NCBI GenBank assembly: GCA_001695595.3
Contig: MBPM02000005.1
Span: forward strand, 1,798,001-1,862,000
Source: Plasmopara viticola
Lineage: Eukaryota; Oomycota; Peronosporomycetes; Peronosporales; Peronosporaceae
Direction of reading: 5' to 3'
Length of the DNA: 64,000 nt
Shown: positions 1-11,211 of the stretch, piece after piece
Numbering within the stretch: position 1 is the first letter of the stretch
Layout: each line of letters begins with the position of its first letter
Notes under the pieces: generated by a model
Seen by the model: only the letters and a program-made list of their open reading frames with translations
Told to the model about the DNA's origin: nothing
Databases searched by the model: none
Made by a program: the position numbers and the translations under genes

Positions 1-497
1 GTTCACCACCGTCAGTTCAATTTTAGCAAGAATATTGTAATAAAGAGCCACATCATTTTTTAAATGCAATGATTTTAACCTCATATTGGCATTTTCCCGC
101 AACAACTCTTTCTTTGGACATCGCGCGACCTTCAGTCGGTGGTGGAATTGGTCATTAAAGCCTAGGTCCTCGTTTCTCTCTGCTGCTTGTAATTTTTCTA
201 TGGCATCTTCAGCTATGAGAGCGTCAGCAAATAAATCGTTTGCCTCGAGTTGCACTTGAATTGGGATTGTTGTGCTAAGTGGGTGGTAGCACACTCTCCA
301 AGTGACATTCTCGAATCTCCAGTAGCCTGTTCTTCAAATCGTGAGGTCTCGACGTCTTGGAAGTCTCTCGGAACCGTGCTGACTTGGTTGAAGTGCGAAT
401 CAATGTATACGCTCTTATGCCAATTAGTAGAGCAGATGAAGACTTAGCGGGTGAGCAACTACACGCGAAGTCGACGCCTGGAGCTCCAGCATCGAAT
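1..497 (-). pseudogene. Broken copy of the block-A coiled-coil gene, cut by the window edge
   Basis: On the minus strand this region aligns with the intact 202-residue gene at 59807-60415. Shared stretches include AKSSSA, KSARFR, TSKTSRP and LESVLPPT. Just after LESVLPPT a Lys codon is a TAG stop, and the frame drifts afterwards, although diverged coiled-coil coding (LLREN-like) can still be followed to base 1. The gene's 3' end lies outside the window. Function is unknown. It is a decayed paralogue rather than an expressed gene, judging from the stop and the frame loss. Confidence 0.55.
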
Positions 498-3400
498 ATG
501 ATCACTTAGAGAAACATTTGTTACTTTCACAATCGTTATGGATCAATGGGAGATGCCTTAGAAGAATGGATTTATAATTAGTACTTGTTCCGGTATTCCA
601 AGCCTTGATTTCAAATAATTTGTTAATGGAGAATCTCCATTGGAGATATTGAGTCGGACATTATGTATTGAAAAGAATGTTCTTATTGCACACTTCGACC
701 GTAGATAAATGAACGGTTGTTTGCCAAATGATCGTATATTTCTCTTACACGCCTCCTCTATGCATGGTTTCGTTGCATTTGATAATCAATCCGCCGATCA
801 CGCGGACAGATTGCCTATGTAAACCCTCGCGGAGGCTCCGGGACAGAGCGAACCACCTTTCCGCACCTGTAATAAAAGCAGTTCGCATACCCATACGACT
901 TGATGAACATTATGAGCCCAATAAAGCGGCTGCGTTTGCATCTCTCCTTAATTCAAATCCGTGGCGTCCGAGCTCCAAAAATAGAGACAATGCCTGGGGA
1001 TTTTGGCAGCACAAGATCCTTTGGCCTCGGTAGTGAGGCCTATTGTGGGGTACGAGCCAATTAAATAATACTCACGATTTAATAGAAAGAAAAGCCAGAA
1101 AACGTTTTGTCTGGAGTAAAGAAATAGAGATTTTTCCGAAGGCGGCTTTGATCACGGATGATCATGTACGCGGTGTTGTAGTGCAAAGGGAATCGTTGAA
1201 AGTCCAATAGATCGTGAAGAAGGCATTATTTGAGTTTCACGAACACTCATCAGCAAGCAAGAAGATTTTATATATAAAAAATGGAAGAGACGGCCTCTAA
1301 TACTGGGATACCTTTTCTCAAAAGTCGAGTTGGCTTTCCAATGAAGAATCTGAGGGTAGGCTCCCCTTGCACTTATATTTAAACATTGCAGGCAGCAGCG
1401 ATGGAATGTCATTTTAGTGTCAAAAATGGTGCACGATAGCAGCTACTTGTCTTACGAAAGTCAGACAAATTCTGCTTGCTAATTTCGATATACAATAATT
1501 TTTGGCATTCCAAACAACTAGTTACTATGCGTATAAGAAACCGCGGTGCATAATCCAACCGGCTTAACGGAAGCAAACCGGATACGCAGCTATGTATAAT
1601 ATATTCGATCGGCAGCGATCTACGCATGTATCGGATCAGGTGTGATCAATAACGAACTTACATACAAACTCTGCACTTTCAGTAAGTGTCTGCACACCGT
1701 CTTCGGTCTAGAGGAGATCGACGTAACAGAGATTGCAATTAAAGACTGATCTATTGCATACAAGATCAACTTGATCCTGCTTACGAATTTCTACAACTGA
1801 AACAGGAATACATTCATCTTAGTATTTCATATAAACATCTTGTTGAGCAACCCTCCCAACGCCAATAGGGTGCTTGTTGTGCACCATAAAACAGACAGCT
1901 TATACTTTGGCCTTGCCCTTTTGCTTTGTTGAGTAGAAACATTTACGTGATCGAATGTACGCGCTAAAAAATCTATCTCGGGGCAAGCGCTTGTGGTCAG
2001 ACCGCAGCTACGTCGAGGCTTCTCCAAACTTCTTAGACACGATTGACCTCTTTTGCCATTAAATTTGGGAGCTTCATAGACAGATCGACCGCAGAGCTTC
2101 TCAGCGCGAGAATCGAGGATCGGCCGACCACAAGCTTATTTTCTAAACAAGGATATAACCAGCCGCCGTCTGGCTACTCGTACTTGCTTTGATATTTTGA
2201 TTAAGCATGCGGGTACCGCTTAAAAGAATTGCTGTAAGGATTTTAGGACTCTTGTGAGGGCTCCAATATTGTAGTAAGAAGCTACTCAATGAAAGTGATG
2301 TGTTTCTACGTTGTCCCGAAAAGTCTATGATGTTAGCCTACCTACTCCATTGGAATATTGTATATGACTGATGAAACAAAAGCCATTTTTATCGCTACTA
2401 CTGAACTAACGCATTCGAGTGAAATCAATGACCAACGATCAATGCCTTATGGTAACGTTATTTGATATTCTCTTTCTCGTTGATTTAATTACTAAAAAAA
2501 CTGTGGTTACTATTGCATTTCTCGCTTTGCACATTGTATCCGATTAATACATCGCATAATAAGATACGTTTTCTTGCCAGGTAGTTGTTTTAGATCAAAC
2601 ACCTAGAAGAAAATGTATTTGGAATTTTTTTGCAGCATTTGTGCTATCAAAGCCAACAAAACCCTACCATATGAGCTATGTTTTACATTATAAACTACAA
2701 AGCCCGTAGATGCGTGAAACACTTCGCCAAGTGCAAACATAGTCATTGACAGGTCGTCGGCCAACGAATGTGGCACAACAACGCACATGCTGCGTAATTT
2801 AGCTGCCAAAAGCTTTGCAAATGACGCTAAATAGTGTTGACGTGTCCGGAAAGACCAGACTAGGTGCGTCTAAAGTCTAAATGCGACTGAAAGTATTTTG
2901 GTGTTGGCTCTCCTGGCACCTTTTTAAGGCACCAGACATAGGCTTTTTCGAGACTATTTAAGCAGCACGATTTTTTATAAATAATCGGCGAGACCGAATC
3001 GCTTCGTCACATTCTCGTAAAACTGTAAAGTTAACTAAGTGTAAGCACTTCGGCTTTTTATTCCCTTCCTCAAGGACAAATTTGTTGATATTTTCGTAGT
3101 GTTTAGTATTCTTAATAAGTTTAGACATCTTTCTTGGCTGGGGTTTTGCGAGACGACTGATCCCTTACATTTCTATTTTGGAAGAATGTATCGTCAAAGT
3201 ACGTCTGGGTAAAAGTCCGTGATGCTTGAATTGATTGACAGTGTACTCATGTCGTCGAGCTCTCATTACATACTTAGTCTCTCAGCGTGCAACATTATCA
3301 ATGCGCATCCTATTTAGCAACATGTCCCTACGTACAAAGAAAGCACCGACTCGCTGATATCGTATCAAAAACCATAAACTAGTCGCCATTTTTCGATCGG

Positions 3401-4037
3401 CTTTTGCGCACAAAAGGCCGGTGACCAGTGAGTTTTTTTTTAATTGCCGCATCATGCTACTCTCTGTCATTCTAGTGAAGAATGCATAGTAAGCTCGCAT
3501 GGAGTTATAGCATTGTTGTTGCCTGGTGGCACTTCCTTACGGAAGTCTTTTGATGGTGTACTACACAGAACGACAATAAAAATCTTTTTGTAGGGCTCAT
3601 GCCAAGCCTTGTCAATTTGCTAGAGTTCTGAGCCCAAATGCAATGTACGCTTTTTGAGAGATGATCCAAGACATTGTCGTGCAAAATATAATTTGTGTTA
3701 GAAGCTGCTAATTTGGTTTCCATTATAGTGGTATTTCTGGCTTTAAATTCAGCCGAAAGCTCAGTGGCTTCGTGTCCTGTGACGTTTATAAACTCTAACA
3801 CCTCTAGTAGCACATCCTTTCACAAAACATCTGCCATGACACAACGACCAATTAAACTTATAATTATTTGCACTGTACCAATAAATTCTTGCCGACAAAT
3901 CACCAATTTATCTGATCATATATCTAAGCAACACCTTGAGTCATAAACATTAAAACAGCGCACCTTTTCGATTGAGCTATTAGCTACAAGTACATATGTG
4001 CATTGGTAAAGAAAGTGTTTTCCCTGTGTTGAGTTAC
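498..4037. repeat. Block A, copy 1 (diverged long repeat)
   Basis: This stretch has no intact gene. It is colinear with 60420-63280 and, with deletions, with 28830-31270. Recognisable anchors are the segment with CACGCGGACAGATTGC near 800 (also near 60755) and the segment near 3480-3650 (also near 30700 and 63110). Two minus-strand protein stretches persist between copies: 2603-2809 matches 62222-62407 (VVPHS, ADDLS, FHASTGFVV) and 3505-3813 matches 30838-31032. This suggests a once-coding unit of several kb. I do not recognise the family. Confidence 0.6.
3505..3813 (-). pseudogene. Conserved remnant ORF of block A (unknown)
   Basis: This is a 102-codon open stretch whose first 60 residues are shared with 30838-31032 on the same relative strand. 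Common motifs are ATEL, AEF, IMETK and HDNVLDHLS. Conservation of protein over DNA between the two copies suggests it was part of a real coding sequence. No known domain is recognised. It has no clear start and the reading frame ends at different places in the two copies, so it is treated as a remnant. Confidence 0.3.
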
Positions 4038-4183
4038 TGTTGAGAAGAAAGTAAAAACCGAAGTGAATAAATTTATCTTGACCAATGAACGGCTACCATA
4101 TGTAATGACTAACTGTAACGTACTTGTAAATACTGTGAAGCCATTCACCTGTTCAACATGCATTCAGCGGTGTAATTTTAACA
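4038..4183 (-). repeat. Solo copia LTR, reversed, with 5-bp target duplication
   Basis: This is a 146-bp TG...CA unit matching the LTRs of E1 in reverse orientation. It is flanked by a perfect duplication GTTAC at 4033-4037 and 4184-4188. There is no internal sequence, so the element was probably lost by LTR-LTR recombination. It lies 25 bp before the 5' LTR of E1, so the two LTRs form an inverted pair that could fold into a cruciform. Confidence 0.93.
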
Positions 4184-4208
4184 GTTACAAGAATCGGCAT
4201 AAAGATTA

Positions 4209-4354
4209 TGTTAACATTACACCGCTGAATGCATGTTGAACAGGTGGATGGCTTCACAGTAATTACAAGTACGTCACAATTAGTAATTACATATGGTAGC
4301 CGTTCATTGGTCAGGATAAATATATTCACTTCGGTTTTTACTTTCTTCTCAACA
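4209..4354 (+). repeat. E1 5' LTR
   Basis: This 146-bp LTR starts TGTTAACATTAC and ends TTCTCAACA. By eye it is identical at every base to the 3' LTR at 8504-8649. It should hold the element's promoter. For so short an LTR the regulatory room is small. Confidence 0.95.
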
Positions 4355-4367
4355 GGTTAACAGCCGC
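4355..4367 (+). other. E1 primer-binding site, complementary to the tRNA-Asn anticodon arm
   Basis: The 13 bases directly after the 5' LTR read GGTTAACAGCCGC. The first 12 are the exact reverse complement of CGGCTGTTAACC, the anticodon stem-loop of eukaryotic tRNA-Asn(GUU), as I recall the human sequence. A site complementary to a tRNA 3' end would pair with the CCA end instead. The same site follows the 5' LTR in E2 (18863), E3 (37278 downward, one change) and E4 (39811, one change that still allows a wobble pair), so it is conserved. The use of a cleaved tRNA half is inferred. Confidence 0.7.
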
Positions 4368-4396
4368 AACAAGCGCAAGCAACGTTCTCGCCCAAT

Positions 4397-7300
4397 ATGA
4401 ACAAGCGCACCGAAGTCCTCCTAGGAAGTGGTAACTATTACCACTGGGAGTTTAACATGAGGATGACCCTGGCGCGGAAGGGTCTTCTGGGACACATCAT
4501 GGCTGTCAAGGAAGAGAAGGACGTCACGGAGGCGTGGCTGGTTAATGATGCCAAGGCGCTAGGCATCATTGCTCAAGGTGTTGAGATCCAGCACCAGACC
4601 AAGATTCGGTCGGCTACGCGTGCTATGGAGGCGTGGGGAACCCTCCGCGATTTCTACAATCGCTCGACTCTTCACAATCGTGTTGTGATGACTCGTCGTC
4701 TACATGAGTTTAAGATGGAAAGTGGAACAAGCATGGCAGAGCATCTGGACTCTTTTGACGAGCTAGTAGTGGGACTACAGACTACGGGAGAGCAAATTGA
4801 TGAGTCACGCCAGCTGGTGGTACTTCTCAGCAGTCTACCTTCGGAGTACGACTTGATTTCGTCGATTGTGGAAAATGCAAGGGATATTCGTTGATAGAAG
4901 TCAAGGAAAAGCTGCTCAAAGAGTCGGAGAAGCTGCAGAGGAAAGAAGCTACAGAGAAAGCGTTTCGCGTAAATGGAAATGGAAATGCTAGAAGATTTAA
5001 AGGTGGACGGGACAATGGACGAAAGGGTGGTCTTCCACGCAATAACGGCGAATTCAAGGGCAAGTGCTTCAACTGTGACCAGTTTGGACACATGAAGCGG
5101 AACTGCCCGGCCGGTAAAAGATTCAACAGCGACGACACGGTGTTTGCTGCTGGTGAAGGGAAGTCATCAGGATGGCTGATTGACAGTGGAGCAACTTCCC
5201 ACATGACCCCACACAGGAAGGACTTGTTTGATTACAAGGGCCTAGAAGCTAGCATCGAAGTTACGATTGCAGACGGGAAGAAGTTGCTTGTTAAAGGAGT
5301 CGGCACGGTAAAATTGACTGGTTTGAACGGAATGAGGATTCGCATGGTTGAAGTTCTGCACATTCCCGGACTCGACAGAAGGTTGCTGTCAGTTGGCAAG
5401 TTGGCAGAGCGTGGCATGAGTGTGGAATTCTCGCGTTCGTCATGTGTCATTTGGAACAAGAAGCAAGCAATTGCGTCGGGCACAAAAGTTGGAAAGTCGT
5501 ATTTTCTTGACTGTGAGCAAGAAGAAGCATGTCTCGTTGAATATACCGGGGCTGACAATCAGTGGGAGCTTTGGCATGCACGCATGGGGCACCCCAGCAA
5601 GGATGCGCTGATCAGGACACAGCGATTGACTAATGGTATCCCAATTATCAAGCAAAGTGTGGAAAAGTTGTGTGCCGGGTGTTTGAAGGGCAAGCAGACG
5701 ATCACGGTGTTTCCGTCTCGTTCAATGACAAAGACGACACGTGTGTTGGAGCGTGTTCACACAGATGTCATGGGGCCAATGCGAACTATCTCGAAGGGTG
5801 GTGCCAAATACATTCTCACGTTTGTGGATGACTTTTCACGATATGTTGTATTTTTTCTGATCAAGAGCAAGAGTGAAGTGGCTGGCAAGTTCAAGGAGTT
5901 TCTGACATTATACGAAAACCAATGGGGTGCACGACTAAGATGTCTGCGATCCGACAACGGAACCGAGTTCGTAAACAAGAAAATGGCAGGAATATGTCAA
6001 GAGAACGGCATTGTACACCAGCGCTCCGTCCCATACAGCCCGCAGCAGAACGGAGTAGCGGAGCGTATGAACAGGACAATTATGGAGAAAGCCCGCAGCA
6101 TGTTACACTACAAGAGCGTATCGACGGAATGGTGGGCGGAAGCGGTAAATACAGCGGTTTATTTAATTAATCGCTCCAGCAATACGGTCCATCCTGACAC
6201 CACGCCGTATGAGCTAGTTTTCAAAATGAAGCCTCGAATGGATCACCTGCGCGTATTTGGTTCGCAAGGCTACGCTCATATTGACGATGTGAAACGGACC
6301 AAACTGGAACCCAAGAGCTTCAAGTGTATGTTTCTTGGCTATGCAGAGAATGTCAAGGGCTATCGCGTGTTTGACTTGGAGAATGCCAAGATTAAAGTGA
6401 CCCGCTCTGTAAAGTTGGATGAGCGTGAGGTGGGCGGCATCTACGACACGCAAGAGTTTAAGCCGGAAACAATTGTTCAAGTAGTTAAGGATGGTGATGA
6501 AGTCAATGTTCAGCATCAAGTGGATCGACAGTCAGTTCCGGACGATCCCATGGGAGCTGTCGAAGAGACAGTCGAGGATGTCAATATGGAGGATGTAAAT
6601 CGTACGCCAAGCGCCGTTGTACAGCGGCTAATGCCTTCTGAGAGCCCTGTACGAAACGGGCTTGAGCTAACGGAGTATCATCAACCTTCCCAAGTGCAAC
6701 AAGAAGATCGTTTGGTGTTTCGGCCTGAATTGGAGCGAACACGAGTAAGACGTGAGCCAGTGCTTAGGCTAAGAAACGGTTCCGATGGTGGAGAGTCAAC
6801 AGAAGGAAGTGAGGGCCCACCGACTCCAAAGCGTGCTAGGATTGACGAAGATGGACTAATTGCGGAAGCCTTTCTTGCCTACGCTGTGAATATTGACGAT
6901 GATATGGACTCACCGACTACTTATACTCAAGCAATGGCAAGCGACGATGCAATGAAATGGCGTGAAGCAATGGATGCTGAGCTTCGCTCTCACGAAGAAA
7001 ATAAAACGTGGACATTGCAGCCACGAGGGGAGATTGGACGCACAATTGGATCACGATGGGTATTTGCCAAAAAGCGTGATCAGAATGGCGCTATCGTGCG
7101 ATACAAGGCACGACTAGTCGCGAAAGGTTTCAAGCAGAAATATGGCGTTGACATTTTCGAGACATATTCCCCGGTTGCCAACATATATTCGATCCGAATA
7201 ATTCTCGCGGTATGTGTTGAATGTGGCTATGAAATGGAACAGCTGGACGTCGACACGGCTTTTCTTGATAGCGTGTTGACGGACAACGTTTTTATGGAAG

Positions 7301-8490
7301 TTCCGCTTGGTGTCGACAATGCTCAAGGAAACATATGTCAACTAAACAAGGCTATTTACGGACTTAAGCAAGCAGCGAGTGCCTGGAACAAGACAATACA
7401 TCGTGTCTTCATCAGGAATGGCTTTAAGAGTTGCGGAGCAGATCAATGTGTTTATGTCAAGAGAACTAAAGAAGGTTTTGCTTACGTTGGACTATATGTG
7501 GACGACATGATTATCGCAGCAAGAAGCAGCAAAGAATTAAATCAAGTAAAGGGAGTACTCAAGAATGCTTTCAAGATGAAGGAGCTTGGTCAGGCGGAAT
7601 TTATTTTGGGTATGGAAATTGATCACGACAGGTCAGCTGGAATTTTGATGATCAAACAGACTCGCTACATCGATGACGTGGTCAAGCGATTCGGTCAACA
7701 AGATGCCAAAAGTGTTGAAAGCCCTTGCGTATCAGGATTGAAGCTGTCGTCAAAGCAGTCACCCACAACGGATGAGGGACGGTCGACAATGCGATCAAAG
7801 CCTTATCGCTCTTTGATTGGATGCTTGCTGTACATAACGACATGCACTCGGCCTGATATTGCTTACGTGGTGACGCAGCTATCACGTTTTCTGGAGAACC
7901 CAGGACTACAACATTGGAGCGCAGCAATTCGAGTAGTACGGTATCTGAAGACCACGCGTCAAATCGGTATCGTCTACCGAGGAACTGGAAGCGTTACGGT
8001 CAAGGCATACTCGGATGCAGATTGGGGCAGCAACACGGATGACAGACGCTCGGTCTCGGGAATTATGGTCATGATTGCAAGCGCACCAGTGGTATTTAAG
8101 TCGAAGTACCAGCGGACAGTTGCGCTGAGCTCAGCGGAAGCTGAGTATATGGCTCTCAGCTTATGCACACAAGAAGTTCTTTGGACGCGGGCAATGCTAA
8201 AGGACATGGGTCACGAGCAAGTTGAAGGCACACAGGTTTGGGAAGACAACCAGGGTGCGATTGCGTTAGCCAATAACGCCGGATACCATGCTAGGACGAA
8301 GCATGTGGACATCAAGCACCACTTTATTCGTGAGAACGTGCAAGAAGGACTGTTGAAGATCGAATATATCGATTCGAAGAGTCAGCTTGCAGATATGCTG
8401 ACGAAGGCAGTTGGGACCAAGATGCTTAAGTATCTGCGCGAAGCCACCGGAATCAAGACCAAGTCAGCAACAAAGGACACACAGCATTAG
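4397..8490 (+). pseudogene. gag-pol: E1 gag-pol polyprotein, one gag frameshift
   Basis: Gag starts at ATG 4397 (MNKRTEVLLG...). The frame is lost at about 4888-4890, where one base is missing relative to E2 and E4, giving a stop at 4892-4894. The rest is open in the +1-shifted frame to TAG 8488-8490, about 1,200 codons. Domains in order: zinc knuckle CFNCDQFGHMKRNC (5065-5106); aspartic protease DSGATSH (5182); integrase with an HHCC finger (LWHARMGH...CAGC) and DDE core (HTDVMGP, LRSDNGTEF, SPQQNGVAERMN); reverse transcriptase (QLDVDTAF, YVDD at about 7495-7506); RNase H (SDADWGS, SSAEAEYMAL, EDNQGAIALANN). Every catalytic motif after the frameshift looks intact. Programmed shifting is unlikely because the related copies read through here in one frame. 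Confidence 0.9.
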
Positions 8491-8503
8491 CGGTGAGTGG
8501 GAG

Positions 8504-8649
8504 TGTTAACATTACACCGCTGAATGCATGTTGAACAGGTGGATGGCTTCACAGTAATTACAAGTACGTCACAATTAGTAATTACATATGGTAGCCGTTC
8601 ATTGGTCAGGATAAATATATTCACTTCGGTTTTTACTTTCTTCTCAACA
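8504..8649 (+). repeat. E1 3' LTR
   Basis: This is the 146-bp copy identical to 4209-4354. It is followed by the GATTA duplication at 8650-8654. The gag-pol stop codon ends 13 bp before it. Confidence 0.95.
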
Positions 8650-8654
8650 GATTA

Positions 8655-9160
8655 TCTCAAAGTCACATACGAGTTAGTGAACGATGTACTGTTTGTTACC
8701 CCTGATGAAATGCTTTGGATGCAGTGAATAAATTGCTGGTTATTTCGTATCCCAGCGGAAGAACTTATAATAGGCACAAGCTCGCACTGATTTTGGTTGC
8801 GACTTAAAGTCTTGCAATACTCAGAAAAACCATTTCTCATTTACATTAAGTGATGAGTTCGAAATCAAGGGCAAGATTTTTCTGCAAATAAATGTTTATA
8901 GCTTCACACCCTTCGTCTGGTCTACAAATGCGCTCTACACTACTGAGAGTCAAAAATATGCTATGTATGTTCACTTGAAATTGGAAGCAGTCCTCAACCA
9001 CGTCGAGCTGTGGTTGATCAGTAGTCTCGGAGCTTCTAAGCCGACTCAGCGAATGCTCAGTTCTATTGAAATTGTTGTGTGTTTATTTGCTCAACTGAAC
9101 TTTCCAAGAATCTTGTTAAAAACGAATCAAATATATAAATACTTACAGAGATTCTCGGGT
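8655..9160. repeat. Block A, copy 1, right of the E1 insertion
   Basis: This continues the host repeat interrupted by E1. It aligns in the same orientation with 31284-31760, where no copia element is present (shared anchors GTGAACGATGTACTG and TTGGAAGCAGT). There is no gene here. The similarity in this orientation stops near 9160; beyond that the match to the second copy is inverted. Confidence 0.7.
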
Positions 9161-9468
9161 AAAAATGGTGGTCCAATATAGATGATGACTGACGTGTTCG
9201 GGTAATATGAATGATCTTTTAATGCCAGGTCTCTTGTTTATTAGTATGGTACATAGTCCTTTTAGAATGTACAGGTCATATCTACGAAGAAGAATACAGC
9301 CAAGCATATTCAAGCAACATTTTTAAATACGCCCATCTTATCCGTTTTACCACGAACTAAACACAAAAGTATTCTGTTTAGTAGCTTGGACGGTAATCTC
9401 TACAATTCTTCGTAATGTATGTGATCAACTTTTCACGCCCAAGCAGAAATTAGTAGCACAGCAGTACA

Positions 9469-9795
9469 ATGTATTTACTGAAGCGCTTGAATAAGGTTGA
9501 TCGTGAGTACCACTTTCACAATGCTAATCACATGGAATCACATCTATTTAAGGGTGCTGAGACATTTGATTTACACGACAAGCTCAAGAACGTTTTTTTT
9601 GACTTATTCAAGTACGTTCAAGTACATGTTGCCCCGGAATACGAACTTGTGAGAAAAAGCGGTCTTTATGACAGTCTCTGCCTCTACCCGAATCGCGCAA
9701 ATTGTCACGTATTTGATGAGCCTGTCGCGATCAACAGCACGGCAGATATTCGAGGGAAAGCAAATTTAATATGGTCCATGGATTTGGCTGACTGA
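9469..9795 (+). CDS. Hypothetical 108-residue ORF, duplicated
   Basis: An open stretch from ATG 9469 to TGA encodes a soluble, His/Lys/Asp-rich protein with no membrane segment or signal peptide. Its first half is repeated in reverse orientation at about 31930-32130, where motifs such as HMESHLFKGAETF are still readable. The flanks 9190-9460 and 9796-9970 also match 31760-32410 inverted. Retention of protein sequence between copies suggests past coding function. The second copy is cut by a deletion after about 40 residues. I do not recognise the family, and it may be part of a transposon rather than a host gene. Confidence 0.35.
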   Translation: MYLLKRLNKVDREYHFHNANHMESHLFKGAETFDLHDKLKNVFFDLFKYVQVHVAPEYELVRKSGLYDSLCLYPNRANCHVFDEPVAINSTADIRGKANLIWSMDLAD

Positions 9796-9959
9796 GTAAC
9801 TATCCCAACGCTGGATGTAAGCTGAAGGCAATCGCTGCATTCAAGATTCTCACCAACTATCGCAAGCATGTTTCAGGGATAACGAATCTGTCATTTTCAG
9901 GTTATCCGCAAAAACAGGCATGTCACCAACCCAACAATAAGCGCGTCTTCAATTCCATC

Positions 9960-11100
9960 GAAAAAAATGGTTTTACGCAAACGGCAAGTCTCGAAACAAT
10001 ACAATGTCGTGTACACAAAGAAATTTAGGTTATTCACTCGAGCTGTTTGAATGCTAGTTTAAAGAGCTGGGTTTGCTCCAAACAGAAGCGCTTAGCAGAC
10101 AAAAAAATTTGAGGGACATGATTGCAGTTACGATCACCACCTGACGAGTCGTAGCTGTCGAGCAGTTAAATCAATACCAAGTTTTATCTCGACGCCAAGG
10201 AAATTATTATGTAGCGAAAAGGGATTAAACCCACAAGATTTATCACATCGGCCGATTGACGAAGCTTCTCATCATCTCCGCGTCCAAAGTCGAGTTTGCA
10301 GCGGACGCCATAGGCTTAATGGGGGACTTTTGCCGTCTCAGCTACTACATCCTATGCTATCCGTCGGCCTCTAGTCCTTCATGACTTCGTTTTTAAAGCG
10401 ATTTAAAAGACTGCCGACTATGTGAGGTCTGCGGCTTCGCCATAGATTATGACAATTATTTTACACACTCGTTCTCAGTGGCAAAGTGCAGCACTCGAAG
10501 CGTAATCTCTTGTCACGCATTACGTCACTACCATCCCATATATAAGCCTGATCAATCGTCCTCCAACTTGTGCAGGCAACATTCCCAGCCGTAGAGACGA
10601 AAGCGATTATTTATCCAGTGCTCCTGGCTGCAAACTTCGATGCATTTTATATCCAACTCGGTCTACATCTTTTACAAGATTCGAATTGAATTGTCTCTGT
10701 AAAGGCTGCTGTGGGTGATTGGTAACGTATATGTAAGTCCGACAGCAACAAACTTTAGGTAACACTACGTACCCTCCAACGGTTTTATGGCAAATTTGAA
10801 CACCCTTCCAGATCGACCATCCTAGCTTCCGCACCTCTAGCAAACTTTTCGTCTTGCACAAAGGTGGTCATGTGAGGACAACGCTTGTCGTGCCTTTATG
10901 TGTACAAAATGCGTACATTGTAAAGTATCTATAACTGGGGTATCCGATCTGGGTGGTTGCTGTAACATTGCCGCCGGTTTCGATTGTTCGGTTGATAATC
11001 ATTCTCTTTTAGTTTTATCCAAAGCAAGCCAAAGGCATGCACAAACCAAAGTGGCGAGGTGCATATCGTCATGATTAGGCAGTAAGTAACGGCGGGAAAG
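9960..11100 (-). pseudogene. Block G, reverse-strand decayed copy of the small multicopy gene
   Basis: This is colinear with 44190-45390. Read on the minus strand it carries decayed versions of exon sequence also seen at 46222-46452 (HPDR, NVR, KFxxG) and of the second exon of the 45458 gene (SNLVK...DRVG, near 10620-10690). Stops and frame changes interrupt it. The sequence around 9965-10000 and 10240-10560 has inverted counterparts at 12380-12930, so this gene cluster is flanked by inverted repeats. No intact product is expected. Confidence 0.4.
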
Positions 11101-11211
11101 AATTGTGAGAGGGAGGGACGGAATATCATGTTCTGGAGGTGCGTCTTTGATTAAAAAAAAGATGAATTCATTGTTTAACTTTCCGGTTGCTTCCGAAGTG
11201 AGAATAGAAGC

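Larger units (their letters stand above)
4209..8649 (+). mobile_element. E1: full-length Ty1/copia LTR retrotransposon, 4441 bp
   Basis: E1 is bounded by identical 146-bp LTRs (4209-4354 and 8504-8649) and a perfect GATTA duplication (4204-4208 and 8650-8654). Between the LTRs are a primer-binding site, a gag-pol reading frame in the copia order (gag, protease, integrase, RT, RNase H) and a purine-rich tract GGTGAGTGGGAG at 8492-8503 directly before the 3' LTR. LTR identity marks it as the youngest insertion here. Its only visible coding defect is one frameshift in gag, so it may still be mobilised by a related active copy. Confidence 0.96.

Noticed and set aside
4880..4900. Programmed ribosomal frameshift in E1 gag
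   Set aside because: E2 and E4 read through this point in a single frame, and no slippery site or pseudoknot is evident. A one-base loss explains it better.
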